64,000 nucleotides of DNA from Nioella nitratireducens (GTDB taxonomy: Bacteria; Pseudomonadota; Alphaproteobacteria; Rhodobacterales; Rhodobacteraceae). The position numbers and the translations under genes were made by a program. Below the pieces are notes generated by a model. That model saw nothing but the letters and a program-made list of their open reading frames with translations. It was not told the DNA's origin and searched no databases. The DNA lies in contig NZ_MNBW01000010.1 of assembly GCF_001879715.1 (NCBI RefSeq), positions 62,001 to 126,000 of the forward strand, given 5' to 3'. This document shows, piece by piece, positions 1 to 9,621 of the stretch. Each line of letters begins with the position of its first letter. Position 1 is the first letter of the stretch.

Positions 1-813
1 CGCAACAAGGCCCGCCTGCAAGCGGCGCGCGCAGAGGTGGCCACCGGCGCGATTTCCGGCGCTGTCGGCACTTTCGCCAATATCGACCCGGCGGTCGAAG
101 AGCATGTGTGCAAGATGCTGGGCCTGACACCAGAGCCGATCAGCACCCAGGTCATCCCGCGCGACCGACATGCGATGTTCTTTGCCACGCTCGGTGTTAT
201 CGCCTCGTCGATTGAAAACGTCGCCGTCGAAATCCGCCATATGCAGCGCACGGAAGTGTTGGAAGGGGCCGAGTTCTTCTCGATGGGCCAAAAGGGCTCG
301 TCCGCCATGCCGCACAAGAAGAACCCGGTGCTGACCGAGAACCTGACCGGCCTCGCCCGGCTGGTGCGCATGACGGTGATCCCGGCGATGGAGAACGTGG
401 CACTGTGGCACGAACGCGATATCTCGCATTCCTCGGTCGAGCGCGGCATCGGGCCGGATGCGACCGTGACGCTGGATTTCGCGCTGAACAGATTGGCGGG
501 CGTGATCGACAAGATGCTGATCTTCCCCGAAAACATGCTGGACAACATGAACAAGTTTCCAGGCCTCGTGATGAGCCAGCGGGTGCTGCTGGCCCTGACC
601 CAAGCCGGCGTCAGCCGCGAAGACGCCTATGCCATGGTGCAACGGAACGCGCTGAAGGTCTGGGAAGACCGTGTCGATTTCCGCGAGCAGTTGCTGGCGG
701 ATGAGGATGTGGTCAAGGCGCTCGGCGTCGAGCAGATCAACGAAAATTTCGACATGGACTATCACACCAAGCATGTCGATACCATCTTCCGGCGCGTCTT
801 CGGCGACACCTGA
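1..813 (+). CDS. purB: Adenylosuccinate lyase, C-terminal part (5' end outside window)
   Basis: PurB splits succinylaminoimidazole-carboxamide ribotide and adenylosuccinate, releasing fumarate, in purine synthesis. The reading frame is open from base 1, so the start lies upstream and about 270 residues are seen. The fumarase/aspartase superfamily signature GSSAMPHKKNP lies around residue 100 and carries the flexible catalytic loop. The downstream text (ERDISHSSVERG, then the C-terminal helical bundle) is typical of alphaproteobacterial PurB. The related PcaB cycloisomerase was considered because pca genes follow, but the ISHSSVERG segment fits PurB, and a converging regulator separates it from the pca operon. 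No clear terminator, only a weak GC-rich dyad around 824-850. Confidence 0.93.
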   Translation, partial: RNKARLQAARAEVATGAISGAVGTFANIDPAVEEHVCKMLGLTPEPISTQVIPRDRHAMFFATLGVIASSIENVAVEIRHMQRTEVLEGAEFFSMGQKGSSAMPHKKNPVLTENLTGLARLVRMTVIPAMENVALWHERDISHSSVERGIGPDATVTLDFALNRLAGVIDKMLIFPENMLDNMNKFPGLVMSQRVLLALTQAGVSREDAYAMVQRNALKVWEDRVDFREQLLADEDVVKALGVEQINENFDMDYHTKHVDTIFRRVFGDT

Positions 814-886
814 CCGGCCTTGGGGCGGCAGGGATCAGCCCCCCGCCGCCACACCATTTTCAGAGCGGACCCCGGTCCGGCGCAGC

Positions 887-1816
887 TCAGCCAGCGGTGT
901 CCAGCCCCATGCTGGCGATGGTCTTGGTCAGGGCAGACAGGAACAGGCCCTCTTCCGCGCTCGGCTCGGCGTCTTCGCGGCGCAAAAGGCCGACGGGGCC
1001 ACGGGTCAGGCTGGTGTCGAAGGGTAGTCGCGCAAGGCGACCCTCGGCCAGTTCGTTCCAGACCACCCCGCGCGAGATGATCCAGATCGCATCGCTTTCG
1101 CGGGTATAGACACGGCCGAACGCGCCCGAAACGGTTTCGACCGCGATATTGGGCCGCCCCACCCCGTGCCCGATCAGGAAGCGTTCAACCAAGGGCCGGA
1201 TCGCGGCGGCGGCGGGGGGATAGATCACCGGCCAATTGGCGATATCCTCGATCTTCGGGCCTGCCGACAGCAGCGGGTGATTGGGGCGAACGACGAAGTC
1301 CACTTCTTCCTGATAGAGTTGCGTGAATGAAAGGTTCTGCATCAGCGCCGGCTCTCCAAGCCGCCCCAGCACCATGCCCACGGCCCCATCGCGCAACAGG
1401 TTGACAAGATGGGCCACCGGGCCATCGACGATACGCAGGGTGGCGCTTGGCAAGAGCCGCTCGAATTCCACAACCGCACGCGGCAGCAACCCGGCCGCGA
1501 CCGACGGCAGCGCGGCCAGCGCAACCTCGGCCCGTTTGCCGGTGGCGTCGAGCTGCGCAATGCCATCCAGCCCGTGATCGAGGGCCGACAAACTCATCTG
1601 CGCGAAATGGGCAAAGACCTCGCCCGCGTCGGTCAGGCTTGTGCCCGCGCGGGTACGGATCAACAGGGTCTTGCCAAGGATCTCTTCCAACTCCTTCAGG
1701 GTCTTGGACATGGCCGGTTGGGTCAGGTTCAGACGGTCGGCGGCGGCCTTGAGGCTGCGTTGGCGCACAGCCTCGGTAAAGCATTGGATATGGCGCAGCT
1801 TGATACGGCGGCGCAT
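887..1816 (-). CDS. pcaQ: LysR-type regulator PcaQ of the protocatechuate operon
   Basis: LysR-type activator; family knowledge says PcaQ senses beta-carboxy-muconate/ketoadipate-type intermediates and switches on pca genes. About 309 residues: the N-terminal winged helix (RHIQCFTEAVRQRSLKAAAD, then LTQPAMSKTLKELEE) is followed by a substrate-binding domain. It is divergent from pobA-pcaDCHG, the usual arrangement. The start chosen is the ATG at 1816, which gives the standard MRRRIKLRHIQ beginning. An in-frame ATG at 1843 and a TTG at 1852 would add residues that cover AT-rich operator-like DNA, so they are less likely. No start has a clear Shine-Dalgarno sequence. Confidence 0.88.
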   Translation of the reverse strand: MRRRIKLRHIQCFTEAVRQRSLKAAADRLNLTQPAMSKTLKELEEILGKTLLIRTRAGTSLTDAGEVFAHFAQMSLSALDHGLDGIAQLDATGKRAEVALAALPSVAAGLLPRAVVEFERLLPSATLRIVDGPVAHLVNLLRDGAVGMVLGRLGEPALMQNLSFTQLYQEEVDFVVRPNHPLLSAGPKIEDIANWPVIYPPAAAAIRPLVERFLIGHGVGRPNIAVETVSGAFGRVYTRESDAIWIISRGVVWNELAEGRLARLPFDTSLTRGPVGLLRREDAEPSAEEGLFLSALTKTIASMGLDTAG

Positions 1817-3099
<1,283 letters not shown>

Positions 3100-3100
<1 letters not shown>

Positions 3101-3888
3101 TGCGGGTGGTCGAGGCAAATGGCGTCAAGCTGACTTGGCAGGAAGATGGCGATCCGGCGGGCACGCCCGTGGTCTTCGCCAACTCGCTCGGCACCGATCT
3201 GCGGCTGTGGGATCAACTGGTGCCGCTGCTGCCCGAGGGGCTGCGGGTGATCCGGTTCGACAAGCGCGGGCATGGGCTGTCGGACTGTCCCCGTGCACCC
3301 TATTCCATGGATGACCTGGTGAGCGATGCCGAGGCGCTGCTGGATACGCTCGATGTCACGGACTGCATCTTCGTGGGCCTCTCTATCGGCGGGATGATCG
3401 GGCAAGGGCTGGCCGCGCGCCGCCCTGACCTGATCCGCGCACTGGTGCTGTCGAATACGGCGGCCAAGATGGGCGAGGCCGAGATTTGGCAGACCCGGAT
3501 CGACGCGATCCGCGCGGGCGGGATCGACGCGATGGCCGACGCGGTTATGGAGCGCTGGTTTTCGCCCGCCTTTCGTGCGCGTCCCGAACTGTCGGCGTGG
3601 CGCAACATGCTGACGCGCACCCCGGTCGAGGGCTATCTGGGCTGCTGCGCGGCGATTGCTGGCTGTGACCTGAGTGCGACCACCCGCGAATTGACCCTGC
3701 CGACGCTGGCCATCGCGGGCAGCCACGATGGCGCCAGCCCACCCGATCTGGTGCGAGGCACGGCAGAGTTGATCGCTGGCAGCCGCTTTGCCGTGATCGA
3801 CGGGGCGGGCCACCTGCCCTGCGTGGAAGACCCGGTCGCCTATGCCGCGCTGCTCACCGATTTTCTGAAGGAAACCACCCATGTCTGA
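3100..3888 (+). CDS. pcaD: 3-oxoadipate enol-lactonase
   Basis: Alpha/beta hydrolase that opens 3-oxoadipate enol-lactone to 3-oxoadipate in the protocatechuate branch. It has 262 residues, the usual size. The nucleophile elbow is GLSIGG (Ser near residue 97), the oxyanion/HG region is FDKRGHGLSD near 50, and the catalytic histidine is in GAGHLPCVEDP near 235. The start overlaps the pobA stop by one base, and the end overlaps pcaC by eight, so translation is probably coupled. PcaD and PcaC are separate proteins here, not the fused PcaL. Confidence 0.94.
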
Positions 3889-4258
3889 CCGCTTTGACAA
3901 AGGCATGAGCGTGCGCCGCAAGATCCTGGGTGACGCCCACGTGGACCGGGCCGAGGCAACCAAGACCGACTTTGACGAGCCGTTCCAGACCCTGATTACC
4001 GAGGGGGCGTGGGGCACGGTCTGGGCCTCTGACGGGATCAGCGATCGGGAACGTTCGATGATCACGCTGGCGCTGCTGGCGGCCACGGGAAATTTCGAGG
4101 AAATCCCGATGCATATCCGCGCCACCGCGCGCACCGGGGCCAGCAAACAGGACGTGTTGGAGGCGTTTCAGCATGTCGCCATCTATGCTGGCGTGCCGCG
4201 CGCCAACCACGCGCTGAAGCTGGCCAAGCAGACCTATGCCGAAATGGAACAGAAATAA
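3881..4258 (+). CDS. pcaC: 4-carboxymuconolactone decarboxylase
   Basis: Converts gamma-carboxymuconolactone to 3-oxoadipate enol-lactone. The 125 residues match the small AhpD/CMD-fold family. Typical segments are FDEPFQTLITEGAWGTVWA near 30-50, RERSMITLALLAA near 57 and the helical block HIRATARTGASKQDVLEAFQHVAIYAGVPRA near 85-110. The start overlaps pcaD by eight bases. It comes before pcaD in the pathway, although after it in the operon. Confidence 0.95.
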   Translation: MSDRFDKGMSVRRKILGDAHVDRAEATKTDFDEPFQTLITEGAWGTVWASDGISDRERSMITLALLAATGNFEEIPMHIRATARTGASKQDVLEAFQHVAIYAGVPRANHALKLAKQTYAEMEQK

Positions 4259-4306
4259 TCCGGGAAACGCGCAAGAAATCCCAGAGCCAAGGAGGAGACC
4301 GCCGTC

Positions 4307-5035
4307 ATGACAAGCCCCGGCGAATTTTACCAGCGGGACCGGATGTGGCATCCGCCCGCCTACGACAAGGATTACAAGACCAGCGTGTCGCGCTCGCCGC
4401 AATATTCGCTGATCTCGTTGCAGAACTCGATCTCGGAAGTCACCGGGCCGGTCTTCGGGCACAACGATGTCGATCCGCTCGATAAAGACCTGATCTTCAA
4501 CTACGCCAAGTCCGGCGAGAGCGCGATCGGTGAGCGGATCATCTTGCATGGCCGCGTGCTGGATGAAAACGCGCGGCCCGTGCCGAACACGCTGGTGGAA
4601 ATTTGGCAGGCCAATGCGGGGGGGCGGTATCGCCACAAGAAGGACACCTACCTCGCGCCGATCGACCCGAATTTCGGCGGCTGTGGCCGGACGATCACCG
4701 ACGAGAACGGCTATTACTATTTCCGCACCGTAAAGCCGGGCGCCTATCCGTGGCGCAACTGGGTCAATGACTGGCGGCCCGCGCATATCCATGTGTCGGT
4801 TTTCGGCCACGCCTGGACGCAGCGCCTGATCACGCAGATATATTTCGAGGGCGATCCGCTGATCGAAACCTGTCCGATCGTCAACACGATCCGCGACAAG
4901 GCCGCCATCGGGCAACTGATCGCGGCGCTCGACCGCAACGCGACGATCCCGCTCGATTCCATCGCCTACAAGTTCGACATTGTTCTGCGAGGGCGCCGCT
5001 CGACCCTGTTTGAAAACCGGCTGGAGGGGAACTGA
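4307..5035 (+). CDS. pcaH: Protocatechuate 3,4-dioxygenase, beta subunit
   Basis: Catalytic subunit of the intradiol ring-cleaving dioxygenase (protocatechuate plus O2 to 3-carboxy-cis,cis-muconate). It has 242 residues. All four non-haem Fe(III) ligands are present at the canonical numbers: Y108 (GGRYRH), Y147 (GAYPW), H160 and H162 (AHIHVS). The N-terminal arm typical of PcaH is present. An AAGGAGGAG-like ribosome site precedes the ATG after a 48-base gap from pcaC. The stop overlaps the pcaG start (TGATG), as expected for equimolar subunits. Confidence 0.97.
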   Translation: MTSPGEFYQRDRMWHPPAYDKDYKTSVSRSPQYSLISLQNSISEVTGPVFGHNDVDPLDKDLIFNYAKSGESAIGERIILHGRVLDENARPVPNTLVEIWQANAGGRYRHKKDTYLAPIDPNFGGCGRTITDENGYYYFRTVKPGAYPWRNWVNDWRPAHIHVSVFGHAWTQRLITQIYFEGDPLIETCPIVNTIRDKAAIGQLIAALDRNATIPLDSIAYKFDIVLRGRRSTLFENRLEGN

Positions 5036-5655
5036 TGACCCAAACACTTGATTATCTGAAGGAAACCGCCTCGCAAACAGCCGGCCCCTACGTCCATATC
5101 GGCCTTGCTCCCGGTGCGGCGGGGTTCGACATCTACCGCGAAGAGCTTGGCTGGGACATCGCCGGCCCCAATGCCAAGGGCGAGCGCATCCGTGTCGAGG
5201 GCCTTGTCATCGACGGCACCGGCAGCCCGGTGAAGGACGTGCTGCTGGAAGCGTGGCAGGCGAATGCGGACGGCAACCATGCGCATCCCGAGGGCGGCGG
5301 CGACGTCGAAGACGGGTTTCGCGGCTGGGGCCGCGTGATCACCGATTTCGCCACCGGCGAATGGGGGTTCGACACCGTGAAGCCGGGACGTTGCCCAGGC
5401 CGGAATGTCGGGATGCAGGCGCCGCATATCAACCTGTGGATCGTCGCGCGCGGCATCAATGTCGGGCTGAACACGCGGCTCTATTTCGAGGATGAGCCAG
5501 AGGCCAATGCCGCCGATCCGGTGCTCGGCCTCATCGAATGGGAACGCCGCCGCGCGACCCTGATCGCCAAGCGGACCGAACGCGATGGTCAAATTGTCTA
5601 TCGCTTCGACATCCGGTTACAAGGCGACGGCGAGACGGTTTTCTTCGACATCTGA
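5035..5655 (+). CDS. pcaG: Protocatechuate 3,4-dioxygenase, alpha subunit
   Basis: Structural partner of PcaH with the same intradiol dioxygenase fold but no complete iron site: the second histidine pair reads PHINLW, and the metal tyrosines are not conserved as a set. 206 residues, normal for the family. TGATG overlap with pcaH implies coupled translation. Directly after the stop is a strong GC hairpin with a T-rich tail (5661-5697) before the last gene of the cluster, so part of the transcription may stop here. Confidence 0.96.
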   Translation: MTQTLDYLKETASQTAGPYVHIGLAPGAAGFDIYREELGWDIAGPNAKGERIRVEGLVIDGTGSPVKDVLLEAWQANADGNHAHPEGGGDVEDGFRGWGRVITDFATGEWGFDTVKPGRCPGRNVGMQAPHINLWIVARGINVGLNTRLYFEDEPEANAADPVLGLIEWERRRATLIAKRTERDGQIVYRFDIRLQGDGETVFFDI

Positions 5656-5660
5656 GACCC

Positions 5661-5697
5661 GGCCCCCCGGCGGCGTGCCCGCCGGGGGCCTTATTTT
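5661..5697 (+). terminator. Hairpin terminator or attenuator between pcaG and the BKACE gene
   Basis: Left arm 5661-5673 (GGCCCCCCGGCGG, one bulged C) pairs with right arm 5679-5690 (CCGCCGGGGGCC) around a five-base loop, followed by TTATTTT. This is a textbook rho-independent shape placed inside a co-directional cluster. Confidence 0.75.
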
Positions 5698-5712
5698 CAA
5701 GGACGACACGCG

Positions 5713-6552
5713 ATGACCACCCCTTGCATCATTTGCGTGGCGATCACCGGATCGCTGCCGACGAAAGACAACAACCCGGCGGTGCCGATCACCGTCGCGG
5801 AACAGATCGAAAGCACGCAGGAGGCTTTCGAGGCGGGCGCGAGTATCGCCCATTGCCATGTGCGCAACGATGACCAGTCACCGACGAGCGACCCGGAAAA
5901 GTTCGCCCGCCTGCTGGAGGGGCTGAACACGCATTGCCCCGGCATGATCGTGCAGCTTTCGACCGGGGGCCGGTCGGGCGCGGGCAAGACGCGGGGGGGC
6001 ATGTTGCCGCTTGGCCCCGATATGGCGTCGCTCTCGGTCGGGTCCAACAATTTCCCGACGCGGGTCTATGAAAACCCGCCCGACCTGGTGGAGTGGCTGG
6101 CCTCGGAGATGCGGGCGTATGACGTGAAGCCCGAGATCGAAGCCTTTGATCTGAGCCATATTTTTCAGGCCAAGGCGATGCAGGAGCGGGGTGAACTTCA
6201 GGGCACGCCCTATGTGCAATTCGTGATGGGTGTGAAGAATGCGATGCCCGTCGATCGCGAGGTGTTCGACTTCTACATCCACACCGTCAAGCGGCTCTTT
6301 GGCACGGGCGCGCCGTGGTGTGCCGCAGGGATCGGACCGAACCAGATCGTGGTGAACGAGTGGGCGGTTTCCTCTGGCGGGCATGCGCGGACCGGGCTGG
6401 AAGATAACGTGCGCATCGACCGCGACACGCTGGCGCCGTCGAATGCCGCGCTGGTGGGCCGGGTGGTGGATCTTTGCGAGAAATACGAGCGACCGGTGGC
6501 GCGCTGGCAACAGGCGCGCGAGATGCTGGGCGTGCCGCAAAAAACCGCCTGA
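5713..6552 (+). CDS. Beta-keto acid cleavage enzyme (BKACE, DUF849 family)
   Basis: Zinc-dependent TIM-barrel family that, in characterised members, condenses a beta-keto acid with acetyl-CoA and yields acetoacetate and the shortened acyl-CoA. It has 279 residues. The metal motif AHCHVR (H near 46 and 48) is clear, as are the downstream STGGRSG and GAPWCAAGIG segments. It lies 57 bases behind pcaG in the same direction, with an AAGGA ribosome site. Inference: the substrate is 3-oxoadipate, giving succinyl-CoA plus acetoacetate and bypassing the PcaIJ transferase and PcaF thiolase, neither of which is in the window. Substrate not provable from sequence alone. Confidence 0.85.
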   Translation: MTTPCIICVAITGSLPTKDNNPAVPITVAEQIESTQEAFEAGASIAHCHVRNDDQSPTSDPEKFARLLEGLNTHCPGMIVQLSTGGRSGAGKTRGGMLPLGPDMASLSVGSNNFPTRVYENPPDLVEWLASEMRAYDVKPEIEAFDLSHIFQAKAMQERGELQGTPYVQFVMGVKNAMPVDREVFDFYIHTVKRLFGTGAPWCAAGIGPNQIVVNEWAVSSGGHARTGLEDNVRIDRDTLAPSNAALVGRVVDLCEKYERPVARWQQAREMLGVPQKTA

Positions 6553-6564
6553 GGGGCCGTCGCC

Positions 6565-6597
6565 ACCCATACACCCCCTGTACACCCCCCGTACACC
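6565..6597. repeat. Three tandem 11-bp repeats (consensus CCCCGTACACC)
   Basis: Three head-to-tail units: ACCCATACACC (6565-6575), CCCTGTACACC (6576-6586), CCCCGTACACC (6587-6597). They lie between the convergent BKACE and acyl-CoA dehydrogenase genes. The reverse complement of the same unit recurs four times at 43738-43781. Confidence 0.85.
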
Positions 6598-6691
6598 GGG
6601 CGTGCAGACAAATTGCGATTTCCCCGTTCCGCGCACGGCGACCCACGCGGCCCTTTCGGGCCGGGATTTTTCGACAACACTGACGTCGAGG

Positions 6692-8260
6692 TTAGAGCCC
6701 CATGCGCGCGGCATGTGCCGGGCCGAAGGCCATGGCCGTGGCGCGGCCATGGGCAGCGGCGCGACGCAGGCGGGCCGGGTCGGGGTGTTGATCGGCGGCG
6801 GCCTCGATGCGCGCGTAGAGCGCGGCGAGGAGGGTCTGGACGGTCAGCACCATGACATCGTGGGCCAGCGGGGCCGGGTCGGGCTGTTCCGCCAGATGGG
6901 CGCGGGCCCGATGCCAGAGCGGCAAGAGGCCAGCAGTGTCTTCCCCCGCGAGGAAGGCCTGGAACGCGTCGCCCGCCGGGCCGGGCAGCAGGCGGGTGGC
7001 GAGCATGCGTTCATGGATGCCCGTCGCGCCCTCGTAAATCGTGGTGATACGCGCGTCGCGGTAGGTCTGTTCCAATCTGTATTCGCTCAGGTAGCCGTAG
7101 CCACCAAGGATCTGGATACCCAGGTCGGCGGCCTTGATGCCGCCCTCGGTGCCCGCGACCTTGGCCACGGGGGTGAGGAAATCGACAAGCGCCGGGGCGT
7201 CGCCGCGTTCCATCGCCACGAAGGCGACGTGGCTGATCGCGCGGGTGCCGAGGGCGAGCGCGTCGATCTCGGTCAGCATGCGCTGTACATCGGCATGATC
7301 GGCGAGAACGGCGGGTGCGCCGTCCGCTTTGCGGCCCTGTGTCCGTTCGGCGGCGTAGCTGGCGGCCACATCGTAGGCGCGGGCGGCATGGGCGGTGCCT
7401 TGCAGCGCCACGTCGGCGCGGGCGTGGTTCATCATCGTGAACATGGCGGCCAGCCCCTGCCCCTCGGCCCCGATCAGCTCGGCCTCGGCGGTGTCGAAAG
7501 CCAACTGGCAAGTGGGCGAGGCGTGGAGGCCCATCTTCTCTTCGATCCGGGTCACGGTAACGGTGTTGCGGGTGCCGTCGGCCTTTGTGCAGGGACAGAG
7601 GAAGAGCGAGAGCCCCTTGACACCCTTGTCGGAGGTGCGGGCCAGAACGAGGTGCAGGATCTCCTCGCTCATGTCCTGATCGCCGCCGGAGATGAAGATC
7701 TTCTCGCCGGTGATCTGCCAGTGATCGCCCGTCTCGGTTGCGCGGCAGCGCACGCGCGACAGGTCGGACCCCGCGCCGGGTTCCGTGAGGCACATGGTGG
7801 CCAGCGTCGCGCCCGAGGCAAGCCCCGGGATGTGGCGGGCCTGCTGGTTGGGGGTGCCGAAGCGGGTCAGCACGCGGACCGCGCCGGGGACGAGGCCCGT
7901 GACCATCTGCAAGCTGTGATTGGCCCCGGAAAAGATCTCGGACGTGATGGCGAGCATCATCGCCCCCATGCCCTGGCCGCCATGCTCTTGCGGCGCGGTG
8001 AGGCCCGGCCAGCCCTGATCGGTATAGGCCTTGTAGACCGCACCGAACCCGTCGGGCATCCGCACCCGCCCGTTTTCCAGCCGGCAGCCCTGCCGGTCGC
8101 CCGGTTCATCCAAAGGCGCAATCTCGCCTTCCGCGAAGGCCGCGAAATGGGCGCCGATCTCGCGCGCCATGTCGGCGTCCCAGTCGGGGGTGCTGTCCGC
8201 GCCCGCCACATGGGTCAGCGTGAAGAGGATATCGTCCAATGGGGCGGTGAAGGGTTTCAT
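6692..8260 (-). CDS. Acyl-CoA dehydrogenase of the hydroxycinnamate cluster (DmdC/CouT-like)
   Basis: FAD acyl-CoA dehydrogenase, 522 residues, longer than the usual 380-400 because of a C-terminal extension as in DmdC-type proteins. Family motifs: CLTEPGAGSDLS near 170, the GEKIFISGGD segment near 200, and GGYGYLSEYRLEQTYRDARITTIYEGATGIH near 400, which contains the conserved region before the catalytic base. The start at 8260 has GGAG eleven bases upstream. Last gene of a run from the SDR at 13465. Inferred role: oxidising dihydro-hydroxycinnamoyl-CoA to hydroxycinnamoyl-CoA (CouT role), so that saturated phenylpropanoids can enter the pathway; a DMSP-type substrate is less likely in this context. 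Confidence 0.82.
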   Translation of the reverse strand: MKPFTAPLDDILFTLTHVAGADSTPDWDADMAREIGAHFAAFAEGEIAPLDEPGDRQGCRLENGRVRMPDGFGAVYKAYTDQGWPGLTAPQEHGGQGMGAMMLAITSEIFSGANHSLQMVTGLVPGAVRVLTRFGTPNQQARHIPGLASGATLATMCLTEPGAGSDLSRVRCRATETGDHWQITGEKIFISGGDQDMSEEILHLVLARTSDKGVKGLSLFLCPCTKADGTRNTVTVTRIEEKMGLHASPTCQLAFDTAEAELIGAEGQGLAAMFTMMNHARADVALQGTAHAARAYDVAASYAAERTQGRKADGAPAVLADHADVQRMLTEIDALALGTRAISHVAFVAMERGDAPALVDFLTPVAKVAGTEGGIKAADLGIQILGGYGYLSEYRLEQTYRDARITTIYEGATGIHERMLATRLLPGPAGDAFQAFLAGEDTAGLLPLWHRARAHLAEQPDPAPLAHDVMVLTVQTLLAALYARIEAAADQHPDPARLRRAAAHGRATAMAFGPAHAARMGL

Positions 8261-8265
8261 GGCGG

Positions 8266-8724
8266 TTACTCCACGGCGAATAGATGCATCTCGACGCCCG
8301 AGGCGCCGCGCGCCCCGCTTCCGACGAGGATCAGGTGATTGACCCATTGATAGCGCGGGTCGCCGCTTTCCAGCCTTGCGGTGGTGTGGAAATAGTAGTC
8401 GGCGGGGTCCACGACCTCGCCCTTTGCCAGCCGCGCCATCACCTCGGGCGGGCCGTGGCGCACACCCTTGTTGACGATCTCGATCAGCGCGCCATCCTCG
8501 GTTTCCATCGCGTAGCGCGTGTCGATATCAGCGGCCCCGTCGGCAAAGATGGTCTGCCAGTCGGCGCCGAGACTGAGGATATCGCCTTCGATGCGCCCCG
8601 TGACCGTACCGCCGACAATGGGAATGATCCGCCGCTGCCCGGCGCGGCCCGGCCCCATTTCCCGCAGGGGGCCAAGCTGCACATGAAGCGTGCAGAAGGG
8701 CGTCAGGCGCGGGGCCTCCATCAT
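8266..8724 (-). CDS. DUF3237 family protein
   Basis: A 152-residue protein of the DUF3237 family, recognised from its opening (LHVQLGPLREMGPGRAGQRRIIPIVGGTVTGRIEGDIL) and from ALIEIVNKGVRHGPPEVM and YYFHTTARLESGDPRYQWVNHLILVGSG. No signal peptide or membrane segment, so probably cytosolic. Its ATG overlaps the amidohydrolase stop (ATGA), and the acyl-CoA dehydrogenase follows five bases later, so it is part of the hydroxycinnamate operon. The family's function is unknown to me; its repeated presence in aromatic-acid clusters suggests an auxiliary step on a CoA thioester or ring intermediate (inference). Confidence 0.85.
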   Translation of the reverse strand: MMEAPRLTPFCTLHVQLGPLREMGPGRAGQRRIIPIVGGTVTGRIEGDILSLGADWQTIFADGAADIDTRYAMETEDGALIEIVNKGVRHGPPEVMARLAKGEVVDPADYYFHTTARLESGDPRYQWVNHLILVGSGARGASGVEMHLFAVE

Positions 8725-9593
8725 TCCAGCCCCAGCAGGCGCGCGGCGTTGCCCTTGATGATGTCGGGGCGCAGCTCGTCCTTGATGGCGATCTTCTCGA
8801 AATCCGAGAGCCAGCGTTCGGGCGTGATCATCGGCCAGTCAGAGCCGAACAGCACCTTTTTCTTCAGGATCGAGTTACAGTATTTCACGAGGATGTCGGG
8901 GAAATACTTGGGCGACCAGCCGGACAGGTCGATATAGACATTGGGCTTGTGCTGGGCGACGGCAAGCGCCTCTTCCTGCCAAGGGAAACTCGGGTGGGCG
9001 AGGATGATCTTGAGGTCGGGGAAATCGACCGCCACGTCATCCATATACATCGGGTTGGAGTATTTCAGGCGCATCCCGTTGCCGCCGGGCATACCGCTGC
9101 CCACCCCGGTCTGGCCGGTGTGGAAAAGGGCAATGCCGCCCTCGTCCTCGATCGCGCGGTAGAGGTCATAGGCAATGCGGTCATTGGGGTAGAAGCCCTG
9201 CATCGTGGGGTGGAACTTGAACCCCTTGATGCCGAAGTCGCGCATCAGGCGCTTGGCTTCGCGCACACCCATCTTGCCCTTCCACGGGTCGATGGACGCG
9301 AACGGGATCAGCACGTCGGAATTTTCCGCCGCCAGTTCGGCCACTTCCTCGTTCTTGTAACGCCGGTAGCCGGTTTCGCGTTCTGCATCGACCGGGAAGA
9401 TCACCGCGGCAATGTTCTGCTCGCGGTAGTGGGCGGCCGTTTCCGGCACGGTCGGGGGGTGGTCCCACGGGGCGCGGAAATATTTGGCCATGGTGGATTG
9501 CAGGTCGTCATAGCCGTCATCGGCGTGGCAACCGCAGGGTTCCTCGGCATGGGTGTGGATGTCGATGGCGCGGATCTTGGTGATATCGACCAT
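8721..9593 (-). CDS. Amidohydrolase-superfamily hydrolase (CouO-like beta-keto acyl-CoA hydrolase)
   Basis: A 290-residue metal-dependent hydrolase of the amidohydrolase-2 type. Metal-site motifs: IHTHAEEP near 13-15, KFHPTMQGFYPND near 140-152, ILAHPSFPW near 200 and FGSDWPM near 252. It lies directly downstream of the CoA ligase with an AGGAGG ribosome site. In Rhodococcus p-coumarate catabolism the amidohydrolase CouO splits 4-hydroxyphenyl-beta-ketopropanoyl-CoA to 4-hydroxybenzoate and acetyl-CoA. Here ligase, hydratase, SDR and this hydrolase occur together, so the same role is inferred. A lactonase or decarboxylase of the same superfamily remains possible. Confidence 0.78.
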   Translation of the reverse strand: MVDITKIRAIDIHTHAEEPCGCHADDGYDDLQSTMAKYFRAPWDHPPTVPETAAHYREQNIAAVIFPVDAERETGYRRYKNEEVAELAAENSDVLIPFASIDPWKGKMGVREAKRLMRDFGIKGFKFHPTMQGFYPNDRIAYDLYRAIEDEGGIALFHTGQTGVGSGMPGGNGMRLKYSNPMYMDDVAVDFPDLKIILAHPSFPWQEEALAVAQHKPNVYIDLSGWSPKYFPDILVKYCNSILKKKVLFGSDWPMITPERWLSDFEKIAIKDELRPDIIKGNAARLLGLE

Positions 9594-9621
9594 GGTCGGT
9601 CCTCCTGTCGGGGGCAGTCGG

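Noticed and set aside
1-813. Partial lyase next to pca genes as the missing pcaB
   Set aside because: The ISHSSVERG segment and overall pattern are PurB; it is also separated from the pca operon by the convergent pcaQ gene.
6383-8338. 651-residue plus-strand open frame
   Set aside because: Antisense to the acyl-CoA dehydrogenase, whose motifs are unmistakable; no ribosome site or homology.
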